Shown here: in pieces, positions 1 to 11,130 of the stretch | Numbering within the stretch: position 1 is the stretch's first letter | Layout of the letters: every line of letters starts with the position of its first letter | NCBI RefSeq assembly: GCF_010389155.1 | Contig: NC_057769.1 | Location: forward strand, 2,666,001-2,730,000 | Direction: 5' to 3' | DNA from: Erigeron canadensis | Taxonomy: Eukaryota > Streptophyta > Magnoliopsida > Asterales > Asteraceae | Length of the DNA: 64,000 nucleotides | Translations under genes and position numbers: made by a program | The notes under the pieces: generated by a model | Seen by the model: only the letters and a program-made list of their open reading frames with translations | Database searches by the model: none | Told to the model about the DNA's origin: nothing

Positions 1-160
1 TTTCATTTCACTTTTTATTTTCAATTATTTTGGAAATTAGCTTATTAATTTTTAATTTTATTTCGGTTGACATTTTATTATTATGGATTATTTTCGTTTG
101 ACTTTCTATTTTCAATGATTTTAAAATTTAGCTTTAATTATGTTTGTAATATTATTTTGT
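1..160. other. AT-rich sequence, no feature seen
   Basis: AT-rich DNA with two similar stretches around positions 20-50 and 100-140. No coding potential or element boundary can be supported. Confidence 0.5.
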
Positions 161-290
161 GTTAACCACTGGGTAATAGCACAGTAGCCACCAGCCGTCA
201 CTTTTCAATAGGGATCCTGAGTTTAAGTCTTGCCAAAGGCAAGCTTGAGATAATTAGAGGATAACTAAGTGGTTGAAATTCACCTGTTAT
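161..290 (+). mobile_element. tRNA-derived SINE, 3'-truncated
   Basis: This matches the better preserved SINE at 9025-9205 over about 125 bases. It has an A-box-like segment (GGTAATAGCACAGTAGCC), a decayed B-box (GAGTTTAAGTC) and the shared block ending in AAGTGGTTGAAATTCACCTG. The 3' tail of the 9-kb copy is missing and I see no target-site duplication, so this is a truncated old copy. SINEs of this kind are non-coding and depend on a LINE for mobility. Confidence 0.6.
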
Positions 291-789
291 AAATCTGTTA
301 TAAAACTATACTGTCAAAACTCTTTAACTTATAATTGTTTACTTATTAAAAAATTAATATCAACTCAGTTTTTGTACTATGTAATGTTTTTGAAAGCATG
401 TTATAAATTTTATATATTACGGGACACAATAAATATAATGTCTCTCGGGGCAACGCCCGAATGATGTATATCGTTTTACATAACAATAAAATATTATTAT
501 TTATGACAGTTATTTGTAAGTAAGTAACTACTCAGTGCCGCCTCCCATGAGTTTGAGCCCCAATACCTCGACGGTGTTTGAAGGAGGTTAAGATGTATGA
601 CAGTTATTTGTCATTTCTTTAATAATTTGTGTGTATCAACTATGGTGCATTAAAGTTTACGTTATTGTTTCATTTACATTTACTCACAAAATGTCAACAC
701 CTTCTGATGACCATATAAAATTATCCGAAACGATACCCGATTAAATGCATAAATCTAAGTCTTGACAGATTCTTTTATCCCAAAGTAAT
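291..789. other. Intergenic, possible SINE scrap
   Basis: No gene is visible. A short segment near 530-590 (CCCATGAGTTTGAGCCCC and the bases after it) resembles a SINE B-box region, but it is too short to assign. Confidence 0.3.
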
Positions 790-2036
790 CTATACTCCTC
801 CTCCTCTAACCTCCTCCCACCATCGAATCCCGATCATTCTTCATTCCTACAGTTAGAAACCCAGGCCACGCTCGAAGTTGGTTTGTGCATTGGAGCCAAG
901 CTCGCTAACTTCGAACACCTTGTAGAAGATCAAATCATTCAAGACCGTGCCCACACCGTTCCTCAATGAATTTCTTATCGATCAACATTCGTGGCTACAA
1001 TGACGAGACTTGTCTCGTTGGTAAATCAGTTAAAACAGGATCACCAAATCAGTTTCATTGGAATCCAAGAAACACAGAAATCCTCAGCTCAAGACCTTCA
1101 CCCTCAACAATTCTGGGGAAACTCCAATTTCGGCTTCGACTTTGTTCCCTCTTCTGGATCCGAAGTTTGATCCGGAGGCATCTTAAGTATTTGGGACTCA
1201 TCTCTTTTCACTCCCACAAATATCATCAAATCCCCCCACTTCCTTTTAATCTCTGGTCTCATCAATAGTACCATTTCCATCTGCCATATATTAAACTTTT
1301 ATGCACCCCAAGAATCATCTGCAAAACAGCTCCTCTGGGATGATATATCGGCTCATAAGTCCACTTTACAGGGGCCATGGGTTATCTTTAGAGATTTTAA
1401 CTCAGTGCGTAGCCCAGAGGACCGCAAAAAATCCAACTTCAACCACTTTGAAGCCCTCTCTTTCAATTCTTTCATCCACCAAAACGACCTCCATGAATAT
1501 ATTATGCATGGGAGCTATTTTACATACATTAAAGATAATGGTGTTAAAAAAAAAAGCCGAATCGACAAATTCTTGGTCTCCCAAAGCTTCCTGGATTCTT
1601 GGCCAAATGCAGCCCTTACTACCCTACCTCGCTCCGATCACATGCCATTAACCTTAATCACCACAAGCCCGGATTTTGGTCCTATCCCTTTCAGTTTCTT
1701 TAATTCATGGCTGTCTAAACAAGGCATCAAAGACTTTATCATCAATAGCCCGGAATCTGGCCCGCGTTATGGACGCCCGAATCAAATTCTCAATTCAAAG
1801 TTCAAAAAGCTGAAGAAGGAATTAAAGGAGTGGATTCGAACCTACAACTCCAATGAAAATCTGGAATCGACTACTCTACTAAACAAATTGACAGAGTTTG
1901 ATTCCATCGTTACCCAATGGATTGAAACAAACGACCAGCTCCTGGCCCTGGAACGTGCCAAAACACAAGATCTTCATCAGAAGTCGAGAGCCAATGGGAT
2001 CCGAAGTGGTGATGAAAATTCTTCTTTTTTTCGTAC
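790..2036 (+). pseudogene. LINE retrotransposon, endonuclease half (broken)
   Basis: Translated pieces read as the apurinic-type endonuclease of a plant L1-like LINE. The N-terminal NFLSINIRG segment begins at 966. A segment near 1370-1410 reads WVIFRDFNSV, where the family norm is GDFN. SRIDKFLVS follows near 1555 and SDHMPL near 1635, the usual C-terminal endonuclease signatures. The frame shifts at least once between 1000 and 1400 and holds a stop near 1170, so no functional ORF2 protein can be made. The segment after 1680 is the linker towards the reverse transcriptase. The element is interrupted at about 2036 by an LTR and resumes at about 3021. The 5' limit is not determinable; the start given is approximate. 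Confidence 0.8.
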
Positions 2037-3020
2037 TGTTAGATCCAGTTTTGGCTGAAAACTGACCAGTTTCAAGTTGCATCTGGAGACCAGAAGATTT
2101 GTCCAGAAATATTAGAAGTCCAGTTGCAATGTACAGTTTATGCAATTGACGACTTCCTCCAGTTGAAGATCTGACCAATACACCTGAAGACATTCCAGTT
2201 GAAGTTGAAGTCGAAGACATCAAGTGGAAGAAAGAAAATGACAATGGAAGCGAAGCCCAGTTGACATTCTACACAGATCAAGAACTGGAGTATCCGTGTA
2301 AAGTACTTACAAAGCTTTACACTGATTACGAGAAAGACCTTTTTGCTTTATGCACCTTTATCCTGACAATTGTCTTTGATTAAATTACAAAAGTGGATAA
2401 AGCGGGTTGGATAAAACAAGACAGTCTTACTTTATCTAGCATTTCAAAAGATTTTAAATTACATCCTTAAATGCTCTCGACCATATTTGAGCGGCAAAAT
2501 TGGAATCCCAATGCCAACTTTGCCTATAAATAAAGGTCTTTGCACAACCAAGAAACAACCTTTTGCATAATCAGATTTTGCATATTCTTGGTGAACTTGT
2601 GCAATATTCTCTCAATCGTAAAAGGGAACACTTCACAACTTTAAGTGTTTCGATTGTTAAGGAGAATTTCCAAGTATTAGATCATTTGTAATTCATAGGT
2701 TGTTAGGATATGTACATTCGTGTATTATCTTGGTTCTGCAACAACCTTGCATTTTATTTAAGTTAATAAATAAAATACACTTGAAAAATTACAACTTGGT
2801 CTCACCATATTTACTTTATTGTATTTACTTATTGCAATTGTCTTTACTTATTTACTTGTCACCTTAATAAGTAATCTTACCAAGAACTTGGTATACGCTC
2901 ACTGCAACTGGTCATCTCCAGTTTAGTGTTTATATTGCAAAGTAATCTCACCATTGACATAGAGGTGTTTTCAGTTAGTACCATCTCTTGAGTTGGGACT
3001 TACACACAGTTATATCAACA
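2037..3020 (+). mobile_element. Solo LTR (Copia-type) inserted in the LINE
   Basis: This block interrupts the LINE reading frame. It starts TGTTAGATCC and ends TATATCAACA, fitting LTR ends of the TGTT...AACA type. It has a TATA-like TGCCTATAAATAAAGG near 2520 and a polyadenylation-like AATAAATAAAATAC near 2763, as expected of U3-R-U5. No gag, pol, primer site or second LTR is present, so a solo LTR left by LTR-LTR recombination is likely. I could not find a matching 5-bp duplication (CGTAC left, ACGGG right), so the exact edges are uncertain. Confidence 0.55.
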
Positions 3021-4366
3021 ACGGGTCTTCTAGAAACTGGATTGTGGGACTTGAAATCGATGGACACTGGCACAAAGACCGCCTTCAATTCGTGAGGCTG
3101 CTTTTATATTTTTCAAGGCTAAATTTACCGAGCCCATCAATTCTCGGCCCAAGTTAATTTGCCAAGGACTGAAATCTTTATCCAGTGAAGATGTTGCCTT
3201 CCTTATATCTCCATTCACTACTTTTGAAGTGAAACAAGCTGTCTGGGACTGTGACGGTGACAAGGCACCAGGGGCTGATGGCTTCAATTTGGGCTTCATA
3301 AAAACCTTCTATGAAAATCTCAAGTTCGACTTCTATTCCATATTACCCGACTTCTATTCATCAGGGAGCATTAGTCACAGATGCAGATCATCTCATATCA
3401 CTTTTATCCCCAAGAAGTCAGTGGTGAAATCACTAAATGATTATAGACCCATCACCCTAATCGGCTGCATCAAAAAAGTCATATCCAAAACTTTGGCCAA
3501 CCGACTTAAAGTCAAGATTGGGAAAGTAATTTCTTTATACCCAATCGGCCTTTCTCAGTAAACGAAACATTATGGATGGGCCTTTAATGCTAAATGAGAT
3601 TATCAATTGGTTGAAGAAATCCAAACTTGAAGCCTACTGTCTCAAAATCGAATATTGAAAAGGCATTTGATTTGGTTAATTGGGAATTTTTAATCTCCAT
3701 AATGGACCAGATGTGCTTCCTACCACGCTGGCTACTATGGATCAGATGCGTCTTGGCCTCCACTAGATCGTCCGTTCTGATTACTGTGAAATGGGTGTCC
3801 CTTAAGACGATCCATTATCCCCTTTTCTCTTCCTCATTGCAATGGAGGCTTTCTCTAATATCATGCAAAAGGCTGCCACCCTAGGTCTCATCTCCGGCAT
3901 CAAACTACCAAATAATGGACCGGTAATCACCCACCTTCTATATGTTGATGATGCCATCATTATCGGTATGTGGTCCTCAATTCATCTTCTAAACATTAAA
4001 AGAATCCTGAGATGTTTTCACCTTGTTTCTGGCCTTAATATAAACCACCAAAAATCATGCTTCTATGGCATCAATCTTTCCCTCGAAATTAGTAACACCT
4101 CATGCCAAAACCTCATGTGCAATCCTCGTCAGTTTTCCATCACTTACCTCGGTTCAACGGTGGGAGCAAATACAAATCTAGTTAAAAATCGGACACCAGT
4201 TATCAAAACCTTCGAAGCCCGATTATCACTTTGGAAAGCATACACCCTCTCCCTTGCTGGCCGCATTACCCTGATCTGTTTGGTGCTTGATAGTCTCCCC
4301 TCCTACTTCCTCTCTCTGTACAAGGCCCCAGTTAGTGTTATTTCCAAACTCGACTCAATCCGTAAA
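3021..4366 (+). pseudogene. LINE retrotransposon, reverse-transcriptase half (broken)
   Basis: This continues the LINE after the LTR. In order: SSRNWIVGLEIDG (3028-3066), a KAPGADGF block (3262-3285), ITFIPKK and the DYRPITLIG block (3398-3465), the KAFDLVNW palm segment (3660-3683), and the catalytic block HLLYVDDAIIIG (about 3931-3966). YVDD replaces the FADD or YADD more usual in plant LINEs. A downstream SGLNINHQKS segment and a LAGRITLI block follow. Frameshifts near 3560, 3620 and 3850 break it. No RNase H or zinc-knuckle region follows; the copy ends in a simple TTTA-rich stretch and a G-run. Confidence 0.85.
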
Positions 4367-4424
4367 TTTATTTATTTTTATTTATTTATTTATTTTTTTT
4401 TTTGGGGGGGGTGTCCTTCTAAAA
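4367..4424. repeat. TTTA/T/G low-complexity tract
   Basis: A (TTTA)n and T-run is followed by eight G. It lies at the junction between the truncated LINE and the tandem repeat. Confidence 0.7.
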
Positions 4425-4426
4425 AT

Positions 4427-5186
4427 GGGTAATCATAGCATGTGGTTAGGCCTTTCAAAAGACATAAGACTTATTTAAAACAGATGTGTTTTACGGGGTC
4501 AAATTTGAGTACCAAAATAGCCCGTTGTTGCTTTTTGTTAGAGTTCCAAATCAGTTTAAATGGTCGGAATCTATCGTACACTTATGTAATCATAAACAAA
4601 CTTATGTCTACATTGATAAAGAGTGCAAATAAAAAAATTGTCATTTTCCGATCGGATCTTACCGTGCAAAGACAACAAGCCTCCAAAAATAAGAAAATGT
4701 TAGATTTAGTAAGTAAGACCAGATCTGGCCTTAAACAAATGCATATTTTGTGGTTTTTTAATGGCTATAACTTCTTGTGTATATTGTTTTTGTTAAATCT
4801 ATAAATAGGTAATGATAGCATGTGGTTAGGCCTTTCAAAAGACATAACAGTTACTAAAAGCGGGTGTATTTTAATGGGTCAAATATGAGTCCCAAAACAG
4901 CCCGCTGGAGCTTTTTGTTAGAGTTCCAAATGAGTTTAAAATGTCGGAATCTATCGTATACGTGTGTAATCATAAACATACTTATCTCTATGTGGATAAA
5001 ATAGTGCAAATAACAAAATTGTCATTTTGCGATCGGGTCTTACCGTGTAAAGGCAACAAACCCCAAAAAATAAGAAAAAGGTTAAAATTAGTAAGTAAGA
5101 CCAGATCTAGTCATAATAAAATACATTTTAAGCGGTTTTTAAGTGGCTATAACTTCTTCCGTATATTGATGTTGCGTTTATTTTTG
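4427..5186. repeat. Tandem dimer, period 380 bp
   Basis: Two head-to-tail units are aligned at a constant offset of 380. For example, AATCATAGCATGTGGTTAGG at 4431 is matched by AATGATAGCATGTGGTTAGG at 4811, and the shared segment TAAGTAAGACCAGATCT occurs in both. Identity is high but not complete. Open frames in the units are short and not conserved between the copies, so this looks like satellite-type or element-derived DNA and not a gene. Confidence 0.8.
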
Positions 5187-5228
5187 CCTTTTAAATTTAT
5201 AAATGTTGTACAAGTAACTATCTTAAAA

Positions 5229-6110
5229 CGCACACACACTTACGAGCAGAGAACCCGGTCAATGTAGTATAGTCTAGTGATAAGCTACAGGATCGTTCGC
5301 AAGGACGCGTTGCTTTATCTAATCTAATAATACGTGTAATTCTAGTGGTTCTGGGGTTGTCACGATTTCCTATTATACTTATGCAATAAAGGTAAATAAA
5401 AGTCACAATCGCTTATTCAGCGAGAGGCTCAGTCTGAAAATAGTTTGGAAAAAGCAAATAACAGTAATTAAATTAAAATATTTGTTTTGCATCTTTGATC
5501 TCATGGTACGACCAAATACTATTCTACCTACTTGCTAAAGTGTTGGAAACTTAATCACGGCTCAGATTTTCGTTGGATTCACTTTGCCTAATCACGACTC
5601 AAATTGTTATTGGACAACTTTAACTTTTCAAAGTCAACCCCCCTTGTTCTTCTATTTCTGCAGGTCTGCCCAGAATCTCCTTCCTGTCCTGAACCACCGT
5701 ACCCTACGCCCTTCTTGGCGTAGGTTACGCCTCCCTGCAACACCAAATTTCACCTTACATCCATAATCTTCTGTTTCCGCCCCATATTCGAGTCCCAGAC
5801 GCCAAAAATGAGTTACCCAGGCCACCGTACCTTATGTGGTTTCCACCATACGTTACGCTAGACCATGTTGAACCATCGTACCCTACGCTAGGTCTTGACC
5901 GTATCTTACGCCCATCAATTTTGGCCTGCCGTCTTGTACGCTAGTTTTGGCGCCCTTTACGCTGCCATATAGTTACAACAATTCTATTTTTCCTAGTTGT
6001 GGGCCGTTCACTTTGAGATGGTCTGGGCTTCCTTTTGGGTCTTTCCCAAGTTAGTATTTGTGTCCAATTCAAGTCATTTGAGGGGCTTAAAATCGTGTCA
6101 AAGCGCGCGC
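5229..6110 (-). mobile_element. LTR of a Gypsy/LARD-like element (copy F) with palindrome array
   Basis: The low-coordinate end (ACACACTTACGAGCAG, ACCCGGTC and a TAGTATAGT segment) matches the ends of the LTRs at 29346 and 33234, which share a GGGCAGTG, CCCG, TAATATAGTT pattern. By comparison with those copies the element reads on the minus strand, with this as its 3' LTR end. Between 5698 and 5961 lie eight imperfect palindromes of the form CGTA-nnn-TACG, in four pairs. The other LTR end, expected near 6190, is not recognisable. A CA microsatellite and a fold-back element start near 6110. Confidence 0.5.
5698..5961. repeat. Four pairs of CGTAnnnTACG palindromes
   Basis: Copies start at 5698, 5719, 5826, 5847, 5877, 5900, 5930 and 5951. 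The typical copy is CGTACCCTACG, and the last copies are decayed. Start-to-start distance within pairs is 21, 21, 23 and 21 bases. The LTRs at 30.4 kb and 34.3 kb have different palindromes in the same four-pair layout. Confidence 0.75.
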
Positions 6111-6130
6111 GCGCACACACACACACACAC
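6111..6130. repeat. CG/CA dinucleotide repeat
   Basis: A GC run followed by a CA run sits directly before the fold-back element at 6132. Its 5' part begins a few bases earlier, at about 6102. Confidence 0.8.
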
Positions 6131-6131
6131 A

Positions 6132-6637
6132 TATAGGGGTGGGTTAGTTTAGGGACTCCTTATTTTAGGGACTGTTAAGGACTCGATCTAAACCGTCCAT
6201 TTTCATCAGATCTAATCACCATTGATCATCTCCGGCGACATTTCCGGCCATATTCATCTCCGGCGACATCTCCGGCGAGACTTACACATGTGTAAGTACA
6301 ACTTACACATGTGTAAGTACAACGTGTAAGTTGAATAAAAATTATGATTCGAAGCGGGCTTCGCCCTTAAAGATATTCATAAATCAAAGATGGTGGGGGT
6401 GATAGGTCATTGAGGGTGATAGGTCATTGAGGGTGATAGGTCATAGAGGGTCATAGGTCATAGGGGTGACCGGTGATGGGTAATCTACCTAAAAAAAATT
6501 CTACTTAAAACATGTGTAAGTTACTTACACATGTGTTAGTCTCGCCGGAGATGGTCGCCGTCGCCGGAGGATCATAGTAGTGGTCGGAGATGATCATGGT
6601 GATGGTATAAGGAGTCCCTAATTTAACTTTTCCCTAT
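6132..6637. mobile_element. Fold-back MITE with long inverted termini
   Basis: The ends are inverted copies of each other. The left reads TATAGGGG...TTAGGGACTCCTTAT, and the right, reverse-complemented, reads TATAGGGAAAAG...TTAGGGACTCCTTAT. Further in, both arms hold GATCATCTCCGG, CTCCGGCGAGACT and ACACATGTGTAAGT. There is no transposase. The centre holds four 17-bp tandem units (GAGGGTGATAGGTCATT type) at about 6395-6462. The element is flanked by CA and TA simple repeats, so no duplication can be read. Confidence 0.75.
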
Positions 6638-6639
6638 AT

Positions 6640-7127
6640 ATATATATATATACAAATATAAATGAAAAGGATGTGGTTATATATATTAACTAGTCAGGTG
6701 CCCACGCGTTGCGGCGGTGATGAACGGTGATGATGGTGTTGATTGAGGCGGTAGAGATGGAGGGCAGCGGTGGAAGGTGGTGGTGCAGGCAATGGTCTTA
6801 GGGTGGAGATGGAAGGCGGTGGTGGAAGGGTCGGGTGTGTTACGATTAGTCAGAAACAGGGGAAAGAGGTTAGCTTTATTTTTAAATAAGGGTATTTTTG
6901 GAAGAAAAAAAATGTTTAATGTCTTAATCCCTATTCTTTTTATAAGGGATTATAAATATAATTAAACATTGACACATAAAAATTGATATAATTATCTATT
7001 AATACTTACAATTAATAAAATTACACATTAATACATACAAATTGATATAATTATCTATTAATACTTACAAATTAATATAATTACCATTAATACATACAAA
7101 TTGATTACATACATATTAATATACATA
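6640..7127 (-). mobile_element. Helitron-like repeat, 3' end near 6690
   Basis: Read on the minus strand, a GCCGCAACGCGTGGG segment is followed by CTAG (6690-6693). Helitron 3' ends characteristically carry a short GC-rich hairpin shortly before CTAG or CTRR. GGTGGTGG-rich sequence (6705-6840) and the GGTATTTTTGGAAG and CTTTTTATAAGGGA segments are shared with the repeat at 18060-18260. No Rep/helicase gene is present, so it is non-autonomous. The 5' end is not identified. From 6965 to 7125 there are short diverged repeats of AATTGATATAATTATC. Confidence 0.4.
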
Positions 7128-8068
7128 TGTTATGTAAACGTATTGATAGGCCGTGAACTTTGAAGAATTCGGGAAAATTAAATTTCATTGAACACTTATA
7201 ACTTACGTGTAACTCGGCGTTGAAGGCAAAGATGAGTTTCGTAGCCCCTACGTTTAGTTTATTTGGGGTGGAAAGTGTACTCGTTGATTAAACGTTTGTC
7301 GGTTGATATAATTTGTTGTGATATGAAATGAGACGTTAGATACTTAATTGATTGATTGTGATATGTGTTATGTGACGTTTAAATGTGATGAATGACATAT
7401 ATCTTATATATTATTATGTATTGATGTGGGATTGAAGAATCAACACCCAGTATGATCATGGCCACTTTATTATGATGTTATACTTCTGATGTATGACGTT
7501 ATATATTATTATGTATTGACATGATGATGGATCGACGAATCCACACCCGGCATGGTCATACTCGGGATAAGGGTTTTTGAGCCCATATTATGACGGTGAC
7601 GTGACGTTTATTGTATTATCTTGTAATGATGTGACGTGATTAAGTATTCTAATCCTCATTTATCGATAATGGTTGATATCCCGACACTTGATTTTATTAC
7701 AAAAACCTACGAACTCACCAACTTTATGTTGACACGTTTTAGTACACTTTTCAGGTGAACAGGTTAATGGGAGATGTATTTAATGATTTATTGCTTGATT
7801 GTGCTTGGATTGGACTTCATGGATCCGTGACTCATAGTTCCCACTTATGGGTTATGCTTAGGATGATTTACCATCTTTTGAACTATTATTTTGTAAACGT
7901 TTGATGGGCGTGCTCCTTATGCATTATTCTTGATCCGGTACTTGTATTTAAATGATTTGTATGGATTGTCTAATCCTTTTAATGCATTTAGAATTCTCTA
8001 CTTAATTTGCATGTCGTGATGTGCTTAGTAACTAACCCTCGTAATTCCACCTTGTCGGGGTGTTACAT
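7128..8068 (+). mobile_element. Gypsy-like solo LTR or LTR fragment
   Basis: The segment runs from TGTTATGTAAACG to GGGGTGTTACA. The TGTTACA terminus and the middle blocks (CACACCCGGCATGGTCATA near 7540, CCCACTTATGGGTTATG near 7840) are typical of chromovirus-type LTRs. No internal region or primer site follows. The flanks (ACATA left, TCATG right) do not match, so the boundaries are provisional. Confidence 0.45.
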
Positions 8069-9009
8069 CATGATCGGTCTATAATCATAAACTAGGATTA
8101 ATAGATAAAGATGGAAAACATTAATCGGTCTTTTGGAGTCAAGTTGCTCATACATTACAAGATTTGAAAATGGCAAACAATTTCAGAAATACTTGAGTCT
8201 TTGGAGCTGGGTCAGCTTGGACTAATCCAAGTTGATTCAGCCTAAACATTTTCACAGAGAGATAGTATCATTCAAGCTGCATCAAATAAAAGATAAGCAC
8301 TTGGTCTAAGTCAAAGATAAAGATTAAGGATAAAAGGCCAAGCTCATAGGTGAAATCAGCTTAGTTCTTGCAGTCAACTTGGAAGGTACAAATACAACTT
8401 GGGGTATTGCAAGTGCTCTAAAGTTGTTATATAACTTTGTATATTCATCATACAACTGGATAAGTACAGAAAGGACATTCTAAAGTATCAGTTGTTGATT
8501 ATAAACATTATATGAGGTGTTCATTGTAATGTAGTTGCACGATCATCCTTGGAGAGCATGTGGGGAACAAAAAGTACAATGTAACTATCACCAGGTACTG
8601 AAGCAGAGGCCATTAGATCAAGACGCGTGGAAGACAATGGACGACATCTAAGCCATGGTTGATGCCTATATAAACCAACCTTAGAGTCTCAAGAATGTGT
8701 GCATCTATAATATTAACTCTTACAACGATTACAGCAATCAGCTTTGATCCGTGTTATATTTAGCTTAGGCTCATAGGTTAATATACAGAGTTGTAACTTG
8801 TTATTCAACCAAGTAGTTGGATTTGTAGGCTAAATTGTTACGCAACTACTTGTAATTCTTTTTAATCATCAATAAAATAATAAGTTCAAATCAGCTTGCA
8901 CTTTGTACTAGGACTGCACTTTACTTTATTGTCTTTAATATTCTGTTATTTATCCTTACTATTCCATTGAATTTTAACTCAGACTCATTATGGACAAATA
9001 TGTTAAGAT
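8069..9009. mobile_element. Probable Copia LTR remnant
   Basis: No ORF is present. It resembles an LTR transcription unit, with a TATA-like GCCTATATAAACC near 8666 and polyadenylation-like AATAAAATAATAAG near 8870, in a layout similar to the LTR at 2037-3020. Ends were not found. Confidence 0.3.
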
Positions 9010-9024
9010 AATTTATATTCCGCA

Positions 9025-9205
9025 AACCACTAGGTAATAGCGCAGTGGCCACCAGGTGTCACTTTTCATGAGAGGTCTTGGGTTCGAATCTTGTCAAAGG
9101 CAAACTTGAGATAATCAAGAGATTATTAAGTGGTTGAGATTCACCTGGACACTAGTCTGGCCCAAATGGTACATAGGATCATGAGGTTTCCATCCAATTA
9201 CCCTT
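9025..9205 (+). mobile_element. tRNA-derived SINE with 15-bp target duplication
   Basis: A complete SINE lies between perfect direct repeats AATTTATATTCCGCA (9010-9024 and 9206-9220). Internal promoter boxes are visible: A-box-like TAGCGCAGTGGCC and B-box GGTTCGAATC. The 3' tail is short and ends CCAATTACCCTT, without a long poly-A run. The copy at 161-290 is a truncated relative. The intact duplication shows this is a real and fairly recent insertion. Confidence 0.9.
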
Positions 9206-9748
9206 AATTTATATTCCGCATTATAAAGGCTTAAAAAGTTGATTTAAGTTAAAAAGTTGTATTTACCCACCCTCTACATCTCTTTGAGACATCTTAAATT
9301 ATCATGATGATATCTCCTTGGGGACCTATCAAACTATACTTACAAGCTTTTAAAAAATATATGGCTAAAGGTCCTTGTAATAAATACCAGGCAACTGATT
9401 AGAATCAAAGATTACAATCAGGTGAGGGAGGGCACCGAAATGTTTACAAATGTTAGCCAGTTTATAATGAAACTGGACTTGTACTCCGTACTCCCAACAA
9501 TCATGTTGAGTACTGATTAAATGACATCTATAATTTTGTAACAACATTTAGAATTGACAGCTTCACACTAATCTAAATCTTGGTTAACACTTTACTACCA
9601 TTTACTACGAACAACAGCAAAACCTCTCAGGTCTGAAATCAAACATATAAGAAGACACAAGTACATCCGGTTCAAACATTTTACAGAAAGTCAGGCAGAA
9701 TACAACTTAGTTGAGCATGTGTTGCTTTATGTTCTTCGCCTTATGTCT

Positions 9749-11085
9749 CTATGATAAAATTATGTCACTGTGACCTGCAAATTATCATAGACAAACTACT
9801 AAGCTATTTCCTAATCAACAAAATAACTTCCATGGTATATAGACTAATGTTAAATCCCTCCTAGTCCTACTGAGTATATAACATTAACAAATGCATGCAA
9901 GTAGCATGAGAATCGCATATTAATATGAAGTTAACCTAGAGAATGTTGACCATATGTATGCACACATGTAGACAAGCGGCTATAACAATTATACAGCTAG
10001 GTTGAAATTCATAGCATGCACCATTAAATTTCGGTTAAAGAATTAATGGACATCAGTCCTTTGCTAACTCTTAAGCATCAAGGAACTAAAAGATATTTGC
10101 CTATTAAAAAGAGTTTATTGTTGTGTAGGAAACAATTGGTTCAACAACTACTTACCTCTTATTTGTTTAGATTGTAAACCACAAGTTGTATTAAGATAAT
10201 ATATAAATAGAAGGCAATAAAAAAAAAGTAAAATCTGGGTAGTGACTGAATTACAGTAAGTTGTATTCGTATTGCTTGAACAGATAAATTAGAACATACC
10301 TTGGTGATCAATTGCGTTAATTTGTGGTCCTATCATTTCTACTCCAACGTCATCAAGCAATACTATTCCTTGTGAAGTAACTTCAAAAGGGAATGACAGT
10401 GATGGCGACATTGGAGATTTTGCCACCTTTATAAATCGCCGGCCTGCAAAAAAAATGATCATGACTGCTAAACATGCACTTACAAAGATTACAAGAACTA
10501 ATTTAAAACTAAGTTCCAGCTTCGAAATAGAAGGATTTGTTACAAGGTATAATGACCGACTTCATCTTCAAAATTGCCACCACTAATCATAGCCTCATAG
10601 GTGTGGAAAAAGCATGAAACCAACCTGATCTAGATTCAAGAACAAGACGAATGGTAACAGCATGAGCCCAGTGTATTCCCAAAGCAGCAACAAGATGAGA
10701 ATCAATATTTCCGGTACTGTCCACGGTAGCCGCCCTATTATCTGCAATTTTGTATTGAATATCTCAACTTACACTGGAAACTCGCACAATACATTTAACC
10801 AAGGTTGTGAAACTCGGCCGATACAGCCGATTTCACCGAGTCGAATCGTGTATCGGCCGATCGGGAATACGAGTTTGCCATACTCGGTTTGAAAATTGGC
10901 CAGGGTTCTAGACTCGTGTCAAATTAGTCAAGGCTCGGCCGTATCGGTCAAGACTCGGCTATATCGGTCGGCTGTATCGGATCGGGTCGACCAAGTCAAA
11001 CTTTTTTCTTATGGTAAAGCTTTTATGAATTATGTTATTGTTCTTAGACAAATATGTTTAAGTTGAAAAATTATGTTATGTTTAA

Positions 11086-11130
<45 letters not shown>

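Noticed and set aside
4442..5267. Two frames of 108-120 codons in the tandem dimer
   Set aside because: They are in non-corresponding positions of the two units and not conserved between them.
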